64,000 nt of DNA, from the NCBI RefSeq assembly GCF_038049935.1, contig NZ_CP145886.1, forward strand, positions 372,001 through 436,000, read 5' to 3'. Positions 52,719 through 61,497 of the stretch are shown one piece after another. The notes below the pieces were generated by a model. It was given only the letters and a program-made list of their open reading frames with translations, made no database searches and was not told the origin of the DNA. The stretch comes from Rossellomorea sp. y25 (GTDB lineage: Bacteria > Bacillota > Bacilli > Bacillales > Bacillaceae_B). A program made the position numbers and the translations under genes. Numbering within the stretch: the first letter of the stretch is position 1; every line of letters begins with the position of its first letter.

Positions 52719-52740
52719 TAGAAAAGCTGTGTAGTACAAT

Positions 52741-52768
52741 AAGAACAGTCAGTAATGGCTGTTCTTTT
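52741..52768 (+). terminator. terminator after ykuS
   Basis: AAGAACAG and CTGTTCTT with an inner CA/TG pair, then T run. Confidence 0.85.
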
Positions 52769-52798
52769 TCAGTATAGTAATAAGAAGAGTGAGTGCAC

Positions 52799-52940
52799 GA
52801 TTTTTGGCTCATTCGAGTGAAACGTACGTTTCACTCGCCTTTGAGCAAAGCTGAAAGGTCGCCTGAATGAAAAGAACCCCCAGCATAAATGCATTTATGC
52901 TGGGGGTTCTTTTCATTCAGGCAGAAATGAGCCAAAAATC
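52799..52940. repeat. palindromic repeat family A, copy 2
   Basis: 142 bp bounded by perfect 15-bp inverted repeats GATTTTTGGCTCATT and its complement (52926-52940). First inner hairpin CGAGTGAAACGT/ACGTTTCACTCG (52814-52837, fully palindromic), then CCTTTGAGC/GCTGAAAGG (52838-52858, one mismatch), then a perfect 62-bp palindrome at 52861-52922 (half-site GCCTGAATGAAAAGAACCCC and eleven more bases). The first half of copy 1 (10777-10838) is nearly identical; the third hairpin is unrelated between copies. It lies between the convergent ykuS and ispA stop codons. Confidence 0.9.
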
Positions 52941-52957
52941 AACCAGTCTAAAGTCCA

Positions 52958-53920
52958 TCACCCAATCTGAGCTAACGGCTGATTTCTTAAATGCTCTCTC
53001 AGTAAGTCAGGTGCTGTTAAAAACAATAGACCATTTCCTTCCAATGTTTTTGGGAATCCGAGTGGAACGGTGCGTTTAATGAGTTGTGCATACACTTCGG
53101 TTTCTGAAAGTTTACGGTCAAAAGATATTTGCTCCAATTCTTTGATGAGGGCTAATGCGCCGGACACGTGTGGAGCCGACATGGAGGTACCGCTGAGCTT
53201 AGCATACTTTTCACCAGGAATGGTAGACAAAATTTGTTCACCAGGTGCCACTAAGTCAACTTCATTATTAGAATTCGTAAAGTAAGAAGATTTTCTTTGA
53301 AGGTCGATGGCTCCTACAGAAATCACTTCATTGTAACAAGCAGGAAAAGAAAACTCATCGGTACTGCTATTTGAGTCACCTTCGTTACCTGCTGCACAAA
53401 CAACTGATATATTTGCATCCACCGCTTTTTGGATCGCTTCGTGCAGAGGCTTGTGGTCAGTGGGGCCTCCCAATGACATGGAGATGATGTCCACCTTTTG
53501 TTCGATTGCATACAGAATGCCGTTCACGATCCAATCGTATTTTCCACTTCCACGGCTGCCTGCAAGTACTTTAATGACCAATAAATCGGCCAGTGGCGCA
53601 ACACCGATAACCCCATTACCATTTTCACTTGCAGCAATCGTACCCGCCACATGGGTACCGTGTCCGCTATAATCGGTAACGTTATCTTCAGCACCGTTAT
53701 CATCGTCGGTGAAATTGCGGAATCCCTTCACTTTCCCTGCCAGATCAGGATGGTTCATATCGCAGCCTGTATCCAGGACAGCGATTGTCGTTCCTTTTCC
53801 TTTGTACCCATTCTTCCACATACTAGGAGCTTGGATTAAATCAACGCCTTTAGGAATTTCATTTGCATCAACAATCATTTCGTCCATGAAATATGGAATT
53901 AACCTAATTTCACCTTGCAT
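52958..53920 (-). CDS. ispA: intracellular serine protease (subtilisin family), IspA-like
   Basis: 320 residues, no signal peptide, with the ISP-type N-terminal extension carrying IRLIPY, which blocks the active site until removed. Catalytic triad: Asp in AVLDTGCDMNHPDL, His in GHGTHVAGTIA, Ser in GTSMSAPHVSGAL; oxyanion Asn in AAGNEGDS. Intracellular subtilisins turn over cytoplasmic protein in stationary phase and during sporulation. The frame extends to 54034, but MQGEIRLIPYF is the natural start after GGAGG. A CodY-like box lies at 53961-53975. Confidence 0.95.
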   Translation of the reverse strand: MQGEIRLIPYFMDEMIVDANEIPKGVDLIQAPSMWKNGYKGKGTTIAVLDTGCDMNHPDLAGKVKGFRNFTDDDNGAEDNVTDYSGHGTHVAGTIAASENGNGVIGVAPLADLLVIKVLAGSRGSGKYDWIVNGILYAIEQKVDIISMSLGGPTDHKPLHEAIQKAVDANISVVCAAGNEGDSNSSTDEFSFPACYNEVISVGAIDLQRKSSYFTNSNNEVDLVAPGEQILSTIPGEKYAKLSGTSMSAPHVSGALALIKELEQISFDRKLSETEVYAQLIKRTVPLGFPKTLEGNGLLFLTAPDLLREHLRNQPLAQIG

Positions 53921-53960
53921 ATCAATCCCTCCTAAAATGGTACTGCGTAGTAAAAATCTG

Positions 53961-53975
53961 AAGTTTCTGAAAATA
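53961..53975. promoter_or_regulatory. CodY-like box upstream of ispA
   Basis: AAGTTTCTGAAAATA matches the CodY consensus AATTTTCWGAAAATT at 13 of 15 positions, about 40-55 bp before the ispA start. Nutritional repression by CodY would fit this gene. Confidence 0.6.
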
Positions 53976-54156
53976 TAACATTTTTTGGACAAAATGAAAA
54001 GGGATAATAGTAGTAGGAAAATAAAACCAATCACATTTTTCTCTCTTTAAGCATACGGGTGGGGATTTTTTTAGTTTTTAAAGGTAGGATCCAATAGAAG
54101 AATGGGTGAGGACTTACGGGTTAGCCGTCAATGTATCAATCCCATTAGCCGAAATT

Positions 54157-54230
54157 TAAACAAACGTTTGATTGAGAGGATGAACCATTGCGTAGACAAG
54201 GTTTTTAGAGGTTAAACAAACGTTTGGTTA
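54157..54230. promoter_or_regulatory. two CAAACGTTTG operator-like palindromes
   Basis: TTAAACAAACGTTTGATT (core 54161-54170) and TTAAACAAACGTTTGGTTAA (core 54217-54226), centres 56 bp apart. A third copy is at 26087-26096. They lie between the divergent ispA and SOD genes, the second about 80 bp before the SOD start. The pattern is typical of TetR-family operators. No TetR gene is in the window. Confidence 0.5.
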
Positions 54231-54304
54231 AAAAGAGAAGTTCTGGTATTTTCATCATGTCACCCACACTTTCAACATAAAATGTCTTGAAGGAAGGTGA
54301 ACCA

Positions 54305-54826
54305 ATGATGAATTATTATCAGTATGGCTATCCTGGCTATTCATATTATCGAAACGCACCTGACATGGCCTTCGCTCAAATACAGGGAGGTCCATTAGCA
54401 CCAGGATTGCAAGGGTATATTTTTTTTCGGGAAGTGCAAAATGGGGTGGAAGTATATGCAGAGATAACAGGTTTACCATCATATAGGGAAGGAAAAGGTG
54501 ATCAAAATCCGATCGGGCCTCATGGATTTCACTTACATGAAAAGGGAGTCTGTGAAATAGGGGACCCAAAGGAACCCTTTTCTTCTGCCGGGGGACATTG
54601 GAATCCGACGAACCAGCCTCATGGTAATCATGCGGGTGATTTTCCTGTACTGTTCTCAAATGACGGATACGCTAAAATGTCCTTTTTTACAAATAAATTC
54701 AAAGTGAAAGACGTCATAGGCAAAGGGGTCATCATCCATCAAAGCCCGGATGACTACAGATCCCAGCCCTCGGGAGATGCGGGGAAACGGCTCGCATGCG
54801 GAGTCATTATGGGGTATGGGGTCTAA
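54305..54826 (+). CDS. Cu/Zn superoxide dismutase-like protein
   Basis: 173 residues. Metal-site motifs: GFHLHEKG (two Cu/Zn-site His), SAGGHWNPTNQPHGNHAGDFP (bridging region) and VIIHQSPDD. The closing stretch SGDAGKRLACGVI holds the disulfide Cys and the active-site Arg region; CEIGD holds the partner Cys. There is no signal peptide; the N-terminus is a Tyr/Gly-rich tail (MNYYQYGYPGYSYYR), spore-coat-like in composition, which is unusual for SOD. B. subtilis YojM is the nearest named relative. AAGGAAGGTG precedes the ATG. Confidence 0.88.
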   Translation: MMNYYQYGYPGYSYYRNAPDMAFAQIQGGPLAPGLQGYIFFREVQNGVEVYAEITGLPSYREGKGDQNPIGPHGFHLHEKGVCEIGDPKEPFSSAGGHWNPTNQPHGNHAGDFPVLFSNDGYAKMSFFTNKFKVKDVIGKGVIIHQSPDDYRSQPSGDAGKRLACGVIMGYGV

Positions 54827-54828
54827 CG

Positions 54829-54866
54829 AAAAAGGGTTGACCTTATTGACAGGTCAACCCTTTTTT
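54829..54866. terminator. bidirectional terminator
   Basis: AAAAAGGGTTGACCT and AGGTCAACCCTTTTT perfect stem; between the SOD gene and the convergent NSS transporter gene. Confidence 0.92.
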
Positions 54867-54874
54867 ATCATTTA

Positions 54875-56218
54875 TTAGAATAGGCCCAATACATCAAGCA
54901 TGACAATAACGATTAGCAACGGAGCCACAAAACGTATCAGGAAGAACCAGGCTTCGAATAATCCCCGCTTCAATCCACTTCCTTGCTTCAACTCTTCGTA
55001 AAGTGCTGTTTTCTTCATTTTCATAGGTACGAACAGTGCAATAAGCAGTGATCCAATCGGAAGCAGCACATTGCTGACAGCGAAATCAGCCAAGTCAAAA
55101 ATGGTCTTATCGAATAGCGTGATATTCCCAAGAATCCCAAACGATAATGCCGACGGAATACCGAAAACAAAGATGGCAAGTCCGATGATCCAAGACCATT
55201 TCTTGCGCTTCTCAGGTTCTCCTTTTGAAATGACCGAAACAATGATTTCGAGCATGGAGAATGCAGATGTTAACGCTGCGAACAAGAACAGAACAAGGAA
55301 CGCAATAAAGAAGAACATCCCAAAAGGAATTTGACTGAAAACGGTTGGTAAAACATTAAACAGTAGTACAGGGCCAGCCCCAGGTTCTAAATCAAAGGCA
55401 AAGACCGCAGGGAAAATGGCCAATCCTGCTAACAGTACAATGAAAATATTCATAGCCACAATGGAAATGGCTGATCTGGGCAGACTCTGTGTTTTCGGCA
55501 GATAAGAACTGTATGTCACCATCACCGATACACCTACACTTAGTGTGAAGAACGATTGTCCCATCGCTTCCAAAATCGTTTGTGATGTCACTTTTGAAAA
55601 ATCTGGTTGCAGCAGGAATGTGATTCCATCCACCGCATTATCAAGGGTTACAGCACGAACAACCAAGAGAATAAATAAAATAAATAATGCCGGCATCATG
55701 ATTTTACTGGCCAGCTCAATACCTTTTTGAACCCCTTTAGCAACCACGAAGATGGTCATCAAGATGAAAAGGAATTGAACGAATACACTTGTTACAGGAT
55801 TTGAGATCGTCGCACCAAATACTTCTGCGTATTGGTCAGAGGAAAGATTGTTCAATTGACCCGTAATGGCTTTAAATAAATAAACAACAATCCATCCCCC
55901 GATCACGCTGTAGAAGGAAAGTAAGATAAAGGATGTAACCATTCCAAGAATCCCGACCCAGTGCCAGTGCGTACCAGGAGCGATTTTTCGATACGAATCA
56001 ACGGCATTGCTTCCGGCTGTCCGTCCGATTGAGAATTCTGCCAATAGTAATGGAAGTCCGAGTAATAAAGTAAATAGAATGAAGATCAGGAAGAATGCTC
56101 CACCTCCATTTTGACCAGCGATATAAGGGAATTTCCAAATTGCCCCCAATCCAATCGCAGACCCTGCTGCCGCTAATATAAAGCCAATCTTTGATGACCA
56201 TTGTTCGCGTTGACTCAT
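54875..56218 (-). CDS. NSS-family Na+-dependent amino-acid transporter (likely aromatic)
   Basis: About 447 residues, 11-12 membrane helices. TM1 reads [35 protein letters not shown], the neurotransmitter:sodium symporter signature (LeuT/TnaT type; Na+ site residues in AIGLG). Bacterial members take up Leu, Trp, Tyr, Phe or Met with sodium. A T-box riboswitch with a probable UUC (Phe) specifier precedes it, so phenylalanine or another aromatic amino acid is the likely substrate. ATG 56218 has AAGGAG seven bases upstream; the frame open to 56278 enters the terminator of the T-box. Confidence 0.92.
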   Translation of the reverse strand: MSQREQWSSKIGFILAAAGSAIGLGAIWKFPYIAGQNGGGAFFLIFILFTLLLGLPLLLAEFSIGRTAGSNAVDSYRKIAPGTHWHWVGILGMVTSFILLSFYSVIGGWIVVYLFKAITGQLNNLSSDQYAEVFGATISNPVTSVFVQFLFILMTIFVVAKGVQKGIELASKIMMPALFILFILLVVRAVTLDNAVDGITFLLQPDFSKVTSQTILEAMGQSFFTLSVGVSVMVTYSSYLPKTQSLPRSAISIVAMNIFIVLLAGLAIFPAVFAFDLEPGAGPVLLFNVLPTVFSQIPFGMFFFIAFLVLFLFAALTSAFSMLEIIVSVISKGEPEKRKKWSWIIGLAIFVFGIPSALSFGILGNITLFDKTIFDLADFAVSNVLLPIGSLLIALFVPMKMKKTALYEELKQGSGLKRGLFEAWFFLIRFVAPLLIVIVMLDVLGLF

Positions 56219-56281
56219 TCTCATTCTCCTTTCTGTTTTCTGTATTATTGACGTGTGGGGGGAGCCGATGCCAAACAAAAT

Positions 56282-56530
56282 AAAAAAATCGCCCCTACAT
56301 ATCGTAGGGACGATTTGGATATCGCGGTACCACCCTAGTTATGAGAAAACAATTCTCATCACTCTTCACACATAACGGCCTTAACCGTCTTTTGATCTCG
56401 TCAAAAGAAGCTCCGGAATCGAAATTCACCAATCATCTTTGTACCGGTTCACACCAACCACCGGCTCTCTTTAACAGGGAAATGTATGCTACTTGTTTCC
56501 ATCAAAGCTTATTCAATATTAGGTTATACA
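56282..56530 (-). ncRNA. T-box riboswitch, probable Phe specifier
   Basis: T-box sequence AGGGTGGTACCGCG at 56336-56323, followed by a terminator (CGTCCCTAC pairing with GTAGGGGCG then T run, 56312-56282). Stem I carries AGTA (5' side) and GAAT-TTC-GATTCC (3' side), placing the specifier TTC at 56423-56421, followed by a purine as usual. The bulge TGGT would pair with a tRNA ending ACCA; tRNA-Phe has discriminator A. Stem I also has the usual AGAGAGC and GTGTGAACC landmarks. A TTGACA box is at 56561-56556. Confidence 0.9.
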
Positions 56531-56761
56531 ATTTTTATCATGAATCAAAACAACTTGTCAATCTATTTCGGAAAAAGTAGTGAGAATTGTCTGGAATTGT
56601 TGGTGGTTTTTGGTGTTGTCATGATGTATGTGTACCGCGGGATAGATGCTTTGAATTGTACCTGGTACAACTAAATCCATTCGCTGAAACCCGCACCTCC
56701 ATTGAGTTCACCCTCCTTCTCAAGTAAAATAAAGAAAAAACGTAATGAAAAGGTGTTTTAA

Positions 56762-57877
56762 ATGAAATCATATATTGTTGTGGGTGCGGGAATACTTGGT
56801 GCTTCTACGGCGTATCATCTTGCTAAGGCAGGGGCAGAGGTCACAGTGGTAGATCGTCAGGACCCTGGACAAGCAACGGATGCAGCGGCGGGGATTGTTT
56901 GTCCATGGCTGTCGCAGCGTCGGAATAAAGTGTGGTATCGACTGGCCAAAGGTGGGGCGAAGTATTATCCGAGCATCATTCAACAGCTGGAAGCTGACGG
57001 AGAATCAGAAACAGGGTATAAGCGAGTAGGAGCGATCAGTCTGCATACAGATGAAAATAAGCTTCGAAAAATGGTTGAGAGAGCGGAAAAGCGCAGGGAA
57101 GATGCACCTGAAATCGGTGAACTCACTATTCTTACGGCTGAGGAAACACGTCAACGTTTCCCGCTTTTATCTGAAGAGTATCAAGCTGTTCATGTAAGTG
57201 GGGCTGCACGAGTTGATGGAAGAGCGATGCGGCAGGCGCTTATTAATGGAGCCAAAAAGAACGGGGCGATATTCCGGCAAGGGGATGCCAAGCTTCTGAA
57301 AGAACAAAACAGGATCACAGGTGTCACGATAGGCGAACAAAAGCTTGCAGCAGATGAAGTGATTGTCACAGCAGGTGTTTGGGCGAAGGAACTTTTTGAA
57401 CCGGTGGGAATAAACTTCTTGGTATCTTCGCAAAAAGCGCAAATTCTTCATTTACAGGTAAAGGGTGAAGAAACGAATGGGTGGCCTGTTGTCATGCCAC
57501 CGAATGACCAATACCTTCTCGCGTTTCCTGAGGGAAGAGTTGTCGCAGGTGCGACCCATGAAAATGATGTCGGCCTCGACCGCCGGGTGACAGCAGGTGG
57601 TTTACATGAAGTTCTTCACAAAGCGATGGAAGTAGCACCCGGCATCCATGACAGTACAGTGATGGAAACAAGGGTGGGGTTTCGCCCGTTCACTCCAGGT
57701 TTTCTCCCCGTTTTCGGAACGATGCCTGGACTTCCTGGGGTGCTGGTAGCGAATGGACTTGGGGCATCCGGACTGACGGTCGGCCCATATCTTGGTTCTG
57801 AGCTTGCGAAGCTTGCACTCGGTGAACCTACAGAACTGGATCCTTCCGACTACGATGTAGCGGGTGCGATGGAGTAA
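56762..57877 (+). CDS. FAD-dependent amine/D-amino-acid oxidase, DadA/YurR-like
   Basis: 371 residues, the length of B. subtilis YurR. Rossmann FAD motif VVGAGILGASTAYHLAKAGAEVTVVDR at the N-terminus and the C-terminal VANGLGASGLTVGPYLGSELAKL segment closing the flavin site; GFRPFTPGFLPVFG is the family's substrate-loop motif. Enzymes of this type oxidise glycine, sarcosine or D-amino acids. The start follows AAAAGGTG. The gap 56590-56750 upstream holds nothing recognisable. The substrate is unknown. Confidence 0.87.
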   Translation: MKSYIVVGAGILGASTAYHLAKAGAEVTVVDRQDPGQATDAAAGIVCPWLSQRRNKVWYRLAKGGAKYYPSIIQQLEADGESETGYKRVGAISLHTDENKLRKMVERAEKRREDAPEIGELTILTAEETRQRFPLLSEEYQAVHVSGAARVDGRAMRQALINGAKKNGAIFRQGDAKLLKEQNRITGVTIGEQKLAADEVIVTAGVWAKELFEPVGINFLVSSQKAQILHLQVKGEETNGWPVVMPPNDQYLLAFPEGRVVAGATHENDVGLDRRVTAGGLHEVLHKAMEVAPGIHDSTVMETRVGFRPFTPGFLPVFGTMPGLPGVLVANGLGASGLTVGPYLGSELAKLALGEPTELDPSDYDVAGAME

Positions 57878-57980
57878 AGGAAGAAAAAAGCATCAGCTCA
57901 TTTCCCTCTATCTTCTAAGCAAAATGACCCTTATAATAGAGAGAGCGAAGTTTAGTATATAAAGAAAAGGTGTTTACTAT

Positions 57981-59537
57981 ATGAGTTTATTAACAGTCAA
58001 AAACTTAACTCACGGGTTCGGTGACCGTGCGATTTTTAATGACGTTTCTTTCCGTTTGTTAAAGGGTGAGCATATCGGCTTGATCGGTGCCAATGGAGAA
58101 GGAAAGTCTACATTTATGAATATCATTACAGGTAAGCTTGAGCCCGATGAAGGAAAAGTGGAGTGGGCGAAGCGGATCCGTATCGGTTATCTGGATCAAC
58201 ATGCACAGTTGAAGCAGGGCATGACAATCCGGGATGTGTTGAAGACAGCCTTTCAATACCTGTTTGATATGGAAACAGAAATGAATGAGCTCTTTGCCAA
58301 AATGGGGGAAGCATCTCCGGAAGAGCTGGAAGAATTGCTCGAGGAAACAGGGACACTACAGGATGCCCTGACAAATAATGATTTTTATATCATAGACGCA
58401 AAAGTAGAGGAAATTGGCCGTGGCCTTGGATTAGATGATATAGGGTTGGATAAGGATGTCCACGATTTAAGTGGAGGGCAACGAACGAAAGTCTTACTGG
58501 CCAAGCTTCTACTGGAAAAACCGGATATTCTTTTACTCGATGAGCCTACTAACTACCTTGACGAGCAGCATATCAATTGGTTGAGACGCTATCTGCAGGA
58601 ATATGAAAATGCGTTTATCCTGATCTCACATGATATTCCATTCTTAAATAGTGTCATTAATCTTATTTATCATATGGAAAATCAAGAATTGAATCGTTAC
58701 GCGGGAGATTATCATGAATTCAAACGGGTTCATGAAATGAAGAAGCAGCAACTCGAATCTGCATTCAAGAGACAACAGCAGGAAATTTCAGAGCTGAAGG
58801 ATTTCGTTGCCCGCAATAAAGCGCGTGTGTCGACCCGTAACATGGCGATGTCACGTCAGAAGAAGCTGGATAAGATGGATATGATTGAACTGGCTGCCGA
58901 AAAGCCGAAGCCAGAGTTTCATTTCAAACAAGCGAGAACCGCTGGCAGGGTCATTTTTGAAACGAAAGACCTTGTAATTGGATATGATGAACCATTGTCG
59001 AAGCCACTCAATCTCAAGATGGAGCGCGGTCAGAAGATTGCCCTATCTGGAGCGAACGGGATCGGGAAGACGACTCTTCTACGCAGTATTTTAGGAGAAA
59101 TCAAACCAATATCAGGCTCAGTGGAATTGGGAGACTATCTTCATATTGGTTATTTTGAGCAGGAAATCAAGACAAAGAATAATAATACGTGCATCGAAGA
59201 GGTGTGGAATGAGTTCCCATCCCTAAATCAAGCAGAAGTGCGTGCCGCCCTTGCAAAATGCGGACTGACGACAAAGCATATCGAAAGCAAGGTAGAAGTA
59301 CTGAGCGGGGGAGAAAAAGCAAAGGTACGACTATGTAAATTGATGAACAAAGAATCGAATGTCCTGGTGTTTGACGAGCCGACCAACCACTTAGACGTAG
59401 AGGCAAAAGAAGAATTGAAACGTGCCCTTAAAGAATATAAAGGTACCGTCCTTTTAATCAGTCACGAACCTGAATTCTATCAGGATGTGGCGACGGAAGT
59501 ATGGAACTGTGAAAACTGGACGACGAAATTATTCTAA
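57981..59537 (+). CDS. yfmM: ABC-F family ATPase, YfmM-like
   Basis: 518 residues, the same length as B. subtilis YfmM. Two ATPase domains without membrane segments: Walker A GANGEGKST and GANGIGKTT, signatures LSGGQRTKV and LSGGEKAKV, Walker B DEPTNYLD and DEPTNHLD. The linker between them (residues ~240-310, RVHEMKKQQLESAFKRQQQEI and onward) is the ABC-F interdomain helix that reaches into the ribosomal E/P site. ABC-F proteins rescue or tune ribosomes; some give antibiotic resistance. AAAAGGTG precedes the ATG. A terminator is at 59539-59587. Confidence 0.93.
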   Translation: MSLLTVKNLTHGFGDRAIFNDVSFRLLKGEHIGLIGANGEGKSTFMNIITGKLEPDEGKVEWAKRIRIGYLDQHAQLKQGMTIRDVLKTAFQYLFDMETEMNELFAKMGEASPEELEELLEETGTLQDALTNNDFYIIDAKVEEIGRGLGLDDIGLDKDVHDLSGGQRTKVLLAKLLLEKPDILLLDEPTNYLDEQHINWLRRYLQEYENAFILISHDIPFLNSVINLIYHMENQELNRYAGDYHEFKRVHEMKKQQLESAFKRQQQEISELKDFVARNKARVSTRNMAMSRQKKLDKMDMIELAAEKPKPEFHFKQARTAGRVIFETKDLVIGYDEPLSKPLNLKMERGQKIALSGANGIGKTTLLRSILGEIKPISGSVELGDYLHIGYFEQEIKTKNNNTCIEEVWNEFPSLNQAEVRAALAKCGLTTKHIESKVEVLSGGEKAKVRLCKLMNKESNVLVFDEPTNHLDVEAKEELKRALKEYKGTVLLISHEPEFYQDVATEVWNCENWTTKLF

Positions 59538-59538
59538 A

Positions 59539-59587
59539 TGAAAAAGCGGATTCACAAGCATTTAAAGCTTGAGAATCCGCCTTTTTA
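59539..59587. terminator. bidirectional terminator
   Basis: AAAAGCGGATTC, CAAGC and GCTTG, GAATCCGCCTTTT; between yfmM and the convergent GntR gene. Confidence 0.9.
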
Positions 59588-59589
59588 TG

Positions 59590-60282
59590 TTAGTCCTCCA
59601 AAACATCTTCCAATGATGAATATCCATTATCCTCTAAACGTAAGTCATCAAAACTATGCTTCATATGAAGGTCGATTAATTCCAGCAGGGTTTGTTGATC
59701 GCGGTTTTCGATGGCTTTGACCATTTCTTCGTGTTCTCTGAAACGTACGTTTTCGCCGGGTTCCACATGATAAAATACATCAAATAAGAATAGATAGACG
59801 TTGGACTGAGTAAGCATTTCATCCATGTAGCGCATCAGGAATTTATTCCCGCTGACTTCGGCCAGGAATAGATGAAACTGCTTATTGAGTTCTACATATT
59901 TTAACAGGTCCTTTTGTCTATAGGTTTCCTGTTCATCCTTAAGAAAGGTGTAGAGCCTCGGCATGTCGGTTTTTTTAACTTTAGGCAGACCATACTTAAC
60001 GGTAAGGTATTCAAGTTCCTTCCTTAACTCGAAGAAAGAGATGATCTCTTCTCTTGTGGGATGGACGACAAAAGCTCCCCGGTTTGGGATGATCTGAACC
60101 AGTCCTTCTAATTCAAGTCTTTTCAACGCATGTCGAATGGGGGTTCTGCTTACAGCCATCTTCATAGAGATGACTTGTTCGACAAGCTGGGTTCCCGGGG
60201 CGATCTTTCTGGCCAGTAAGGCATCCTTCAGTTGCCCATATACTCTAAACTCTGCGGTTTGTCTCTTCTTCACGTTCATCAT
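59590..60282 (-). CDS. GntR-family regulator with FCD domain (FadR subfamily)
   Basis: 230 residues. Winged helix at 10-75 with KIAPGTQLVEQVISMKMAVSRTPIRHALKRLELEGLVQIIPNRGAFV, then an all-helical FCD ligand domain with metal-binding positions around FHLFLAEVSGNKFL and HEEMVKAI. FCD regulators usually sense organic acids. The neighbours (ABC-F and a YitT-like membrane gene, on different strands or unrelated) do not reveal the ligand. The start codon is one of two adjacent ATGs; the ribosome binding site is weak. Confidence 0.88.
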   Translation of the reverse strand: MMNVKKRQTAEFRVYGQLKDALLARKIAPGTQLVEQVISMKMAVSRTPIRHALKRLELEGLVQIIPNRGAFVVHPTREEIISFFELRKELEYLTVKYGLPKVKKTDMPRLYTFLKDEQETYRQKDLLKYVELNKQFHLFLAEVSGNKFLMRYMDEMLTQSNVYLFLFDVFYHVEPGENVRFREHEEMVKAIENRDQQTLLELIDLHMKHSFDDLRLEDNGYSSLEDVLED

Positions 60283-60407
60283 CCATTCAATCTAATATTT
60301 CATAGTACCTATCATATACGAAAAAGAGGATGATCCATAATCACGTGTCTTCAAAATCGGTTGAGATTTGAGAAAACACCTGACTGAATCATCCACTTAA
60401 AAACCTC

Positions 60408-61250
60408 TTAAGCGAAGGATTTAAAATTCTGTCCCCATATTTCATTCATGCTGTGTACGGTAATAAATGCTTTTTCATCGGTTGATTGAATATATGATTT
60501 TAATTTCGAGAAGTCTTTGCGATCAAGAATGGTCGTGATGACTTCTTTTTGATCATCTGAAAATGCGCCTTTAGCTGAATGCAGCGTTGCTCCTTTTTCC
60601 AGGTCTCCGACAATAAATTGCTTAATTTCCTCACTATGCTCGCTGATGATCACTACTTCTTTGTTTTCATTGAAAAACTGAAGAGTTCTGTCAATCATCA
60701 TTCCCTTCAATAGCAATCCAAAGAATGCATACAAACCAATCTGAAGTCCGAATAAGTAGGCAGACGAAATGACGATCAGAATATCAGATGCGAGGACTGC
60801 GCGTCCCAGCTCAAGACCTGTGAACTTGTGAATGATCTTGGCAAGAACCCCCGTTCCACCGGCGGAAGCTTCTTGATTAAAGATCATTGCGACTCCAATG
60901 GCCCCAATGAGCGTACCAATCACAATTTGAATGAGAACATCATGACCAATGGGATTATGGAGGGGATGATACACCTCTAAAGCCCATACCATGCCACTTA
61001 GTGAGAGGCTTGCGAAGACCGATTTCAGACCGAAGCTGGGGCCGATCAGAAGTAAGCCGAGAATAAATAGAATCATATCGAGTGCAAACATAATCACTCC
61101 AACAGGTAAATCCATGAATTGTGATAGAACGATGCCTGCACCACTGGTCCCACCTGTGCCGATCCTATTTGGTGATAAGAAAAAATGTATATTCAGCGCA
61201 ATCAAAAAAGCGCCCAAAGTTATATTTAGTAAGGATTGAACTTGTTTCAT
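60408..61250 (-). CDS. YitT-family membrane protein (DUF2179 C-terminus)
   Basis: About 280 residues. Residues ~1-190 have five to six membrane helices with the family motif PNRIGTGGTSGAGIVLSQF and, repeated, NQEASAGGTGVLAKIIH; residues ~200-280 are the soluble DUF2179 domain (VVIISEHSEEIKQFIVGDLEKGATLHSAKGAFS). Function unknown. The frame opens further upstream; the ATG at 61250 has AAAGGAG eleven bases away, slightly long. Confidence 0.88.
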   Translation of the reverse strand: MKQVQSLLNITLGAFLIALNIHFFLSPNRIGTGGTSGAGIVLSQFMDLPVGVIMFALDMILFILGLLLIGPSFGLKSVFASLSLSGMVWALEVYHPLHNPIGHDVLIQIVIGTLIGAIGVAMIFNQEASAGGTGVLAKIIHKFTGLELGRAVLASDILIVISSAYLFGLQIGLYAFFGLLLKGMMIDRTLQFFNENKEVVIISEHSEEIKQFIVGDLEKGATLHSAKGAFSDDQKEVITTILDRKDFSKLKSYIQSTDEKAFITVHSMNEIWGQNFKSFA

Positions 61251-61421
61251 CTTGGAGCAAGCTCCTTTCAGTAACGGTAGTTTTAAAAACAATCAACCCG
61301 ATTATAAAGAGTGGAAACTGGGATGTAAATGGAAAAATCCAATGTAAGCATTTACTTATAAAAGTTTTTATTATGGATTTTTTCTGACTTTTTTTAAGCA
61401 GAATACATGGAGAAAAAAGGA

Positions 61422-61470
61422 TTGACTTTTTTACGTAACCTAATTAATATTTAAACAGGTTAAATATTAA
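61422..61470 (+). promoter_or_regulatory. marR promoter with overlapping operator-like palindrome
   Basis: TTGACT (61422-61427), 17 bases, TAATAT (61445-61450). A perfect inverted repeat TTAATATTTAA and TTAAATATTAA with a five-base spacer (61444-61454, 61460-61470) covers the -10 region, the expected place for MarR autorepression. Confidence 0.75.
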
Positions 61471-61497
61471 TGACATGAAAAGAGATGGAGGGGTAAA

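Noticed and set aside
56341..56674. Short plus-strand frames upstream of the DadA-like gene
   Set aside because: They are antisense to the T-box leader and its promoter and lack ribosome binding sites.
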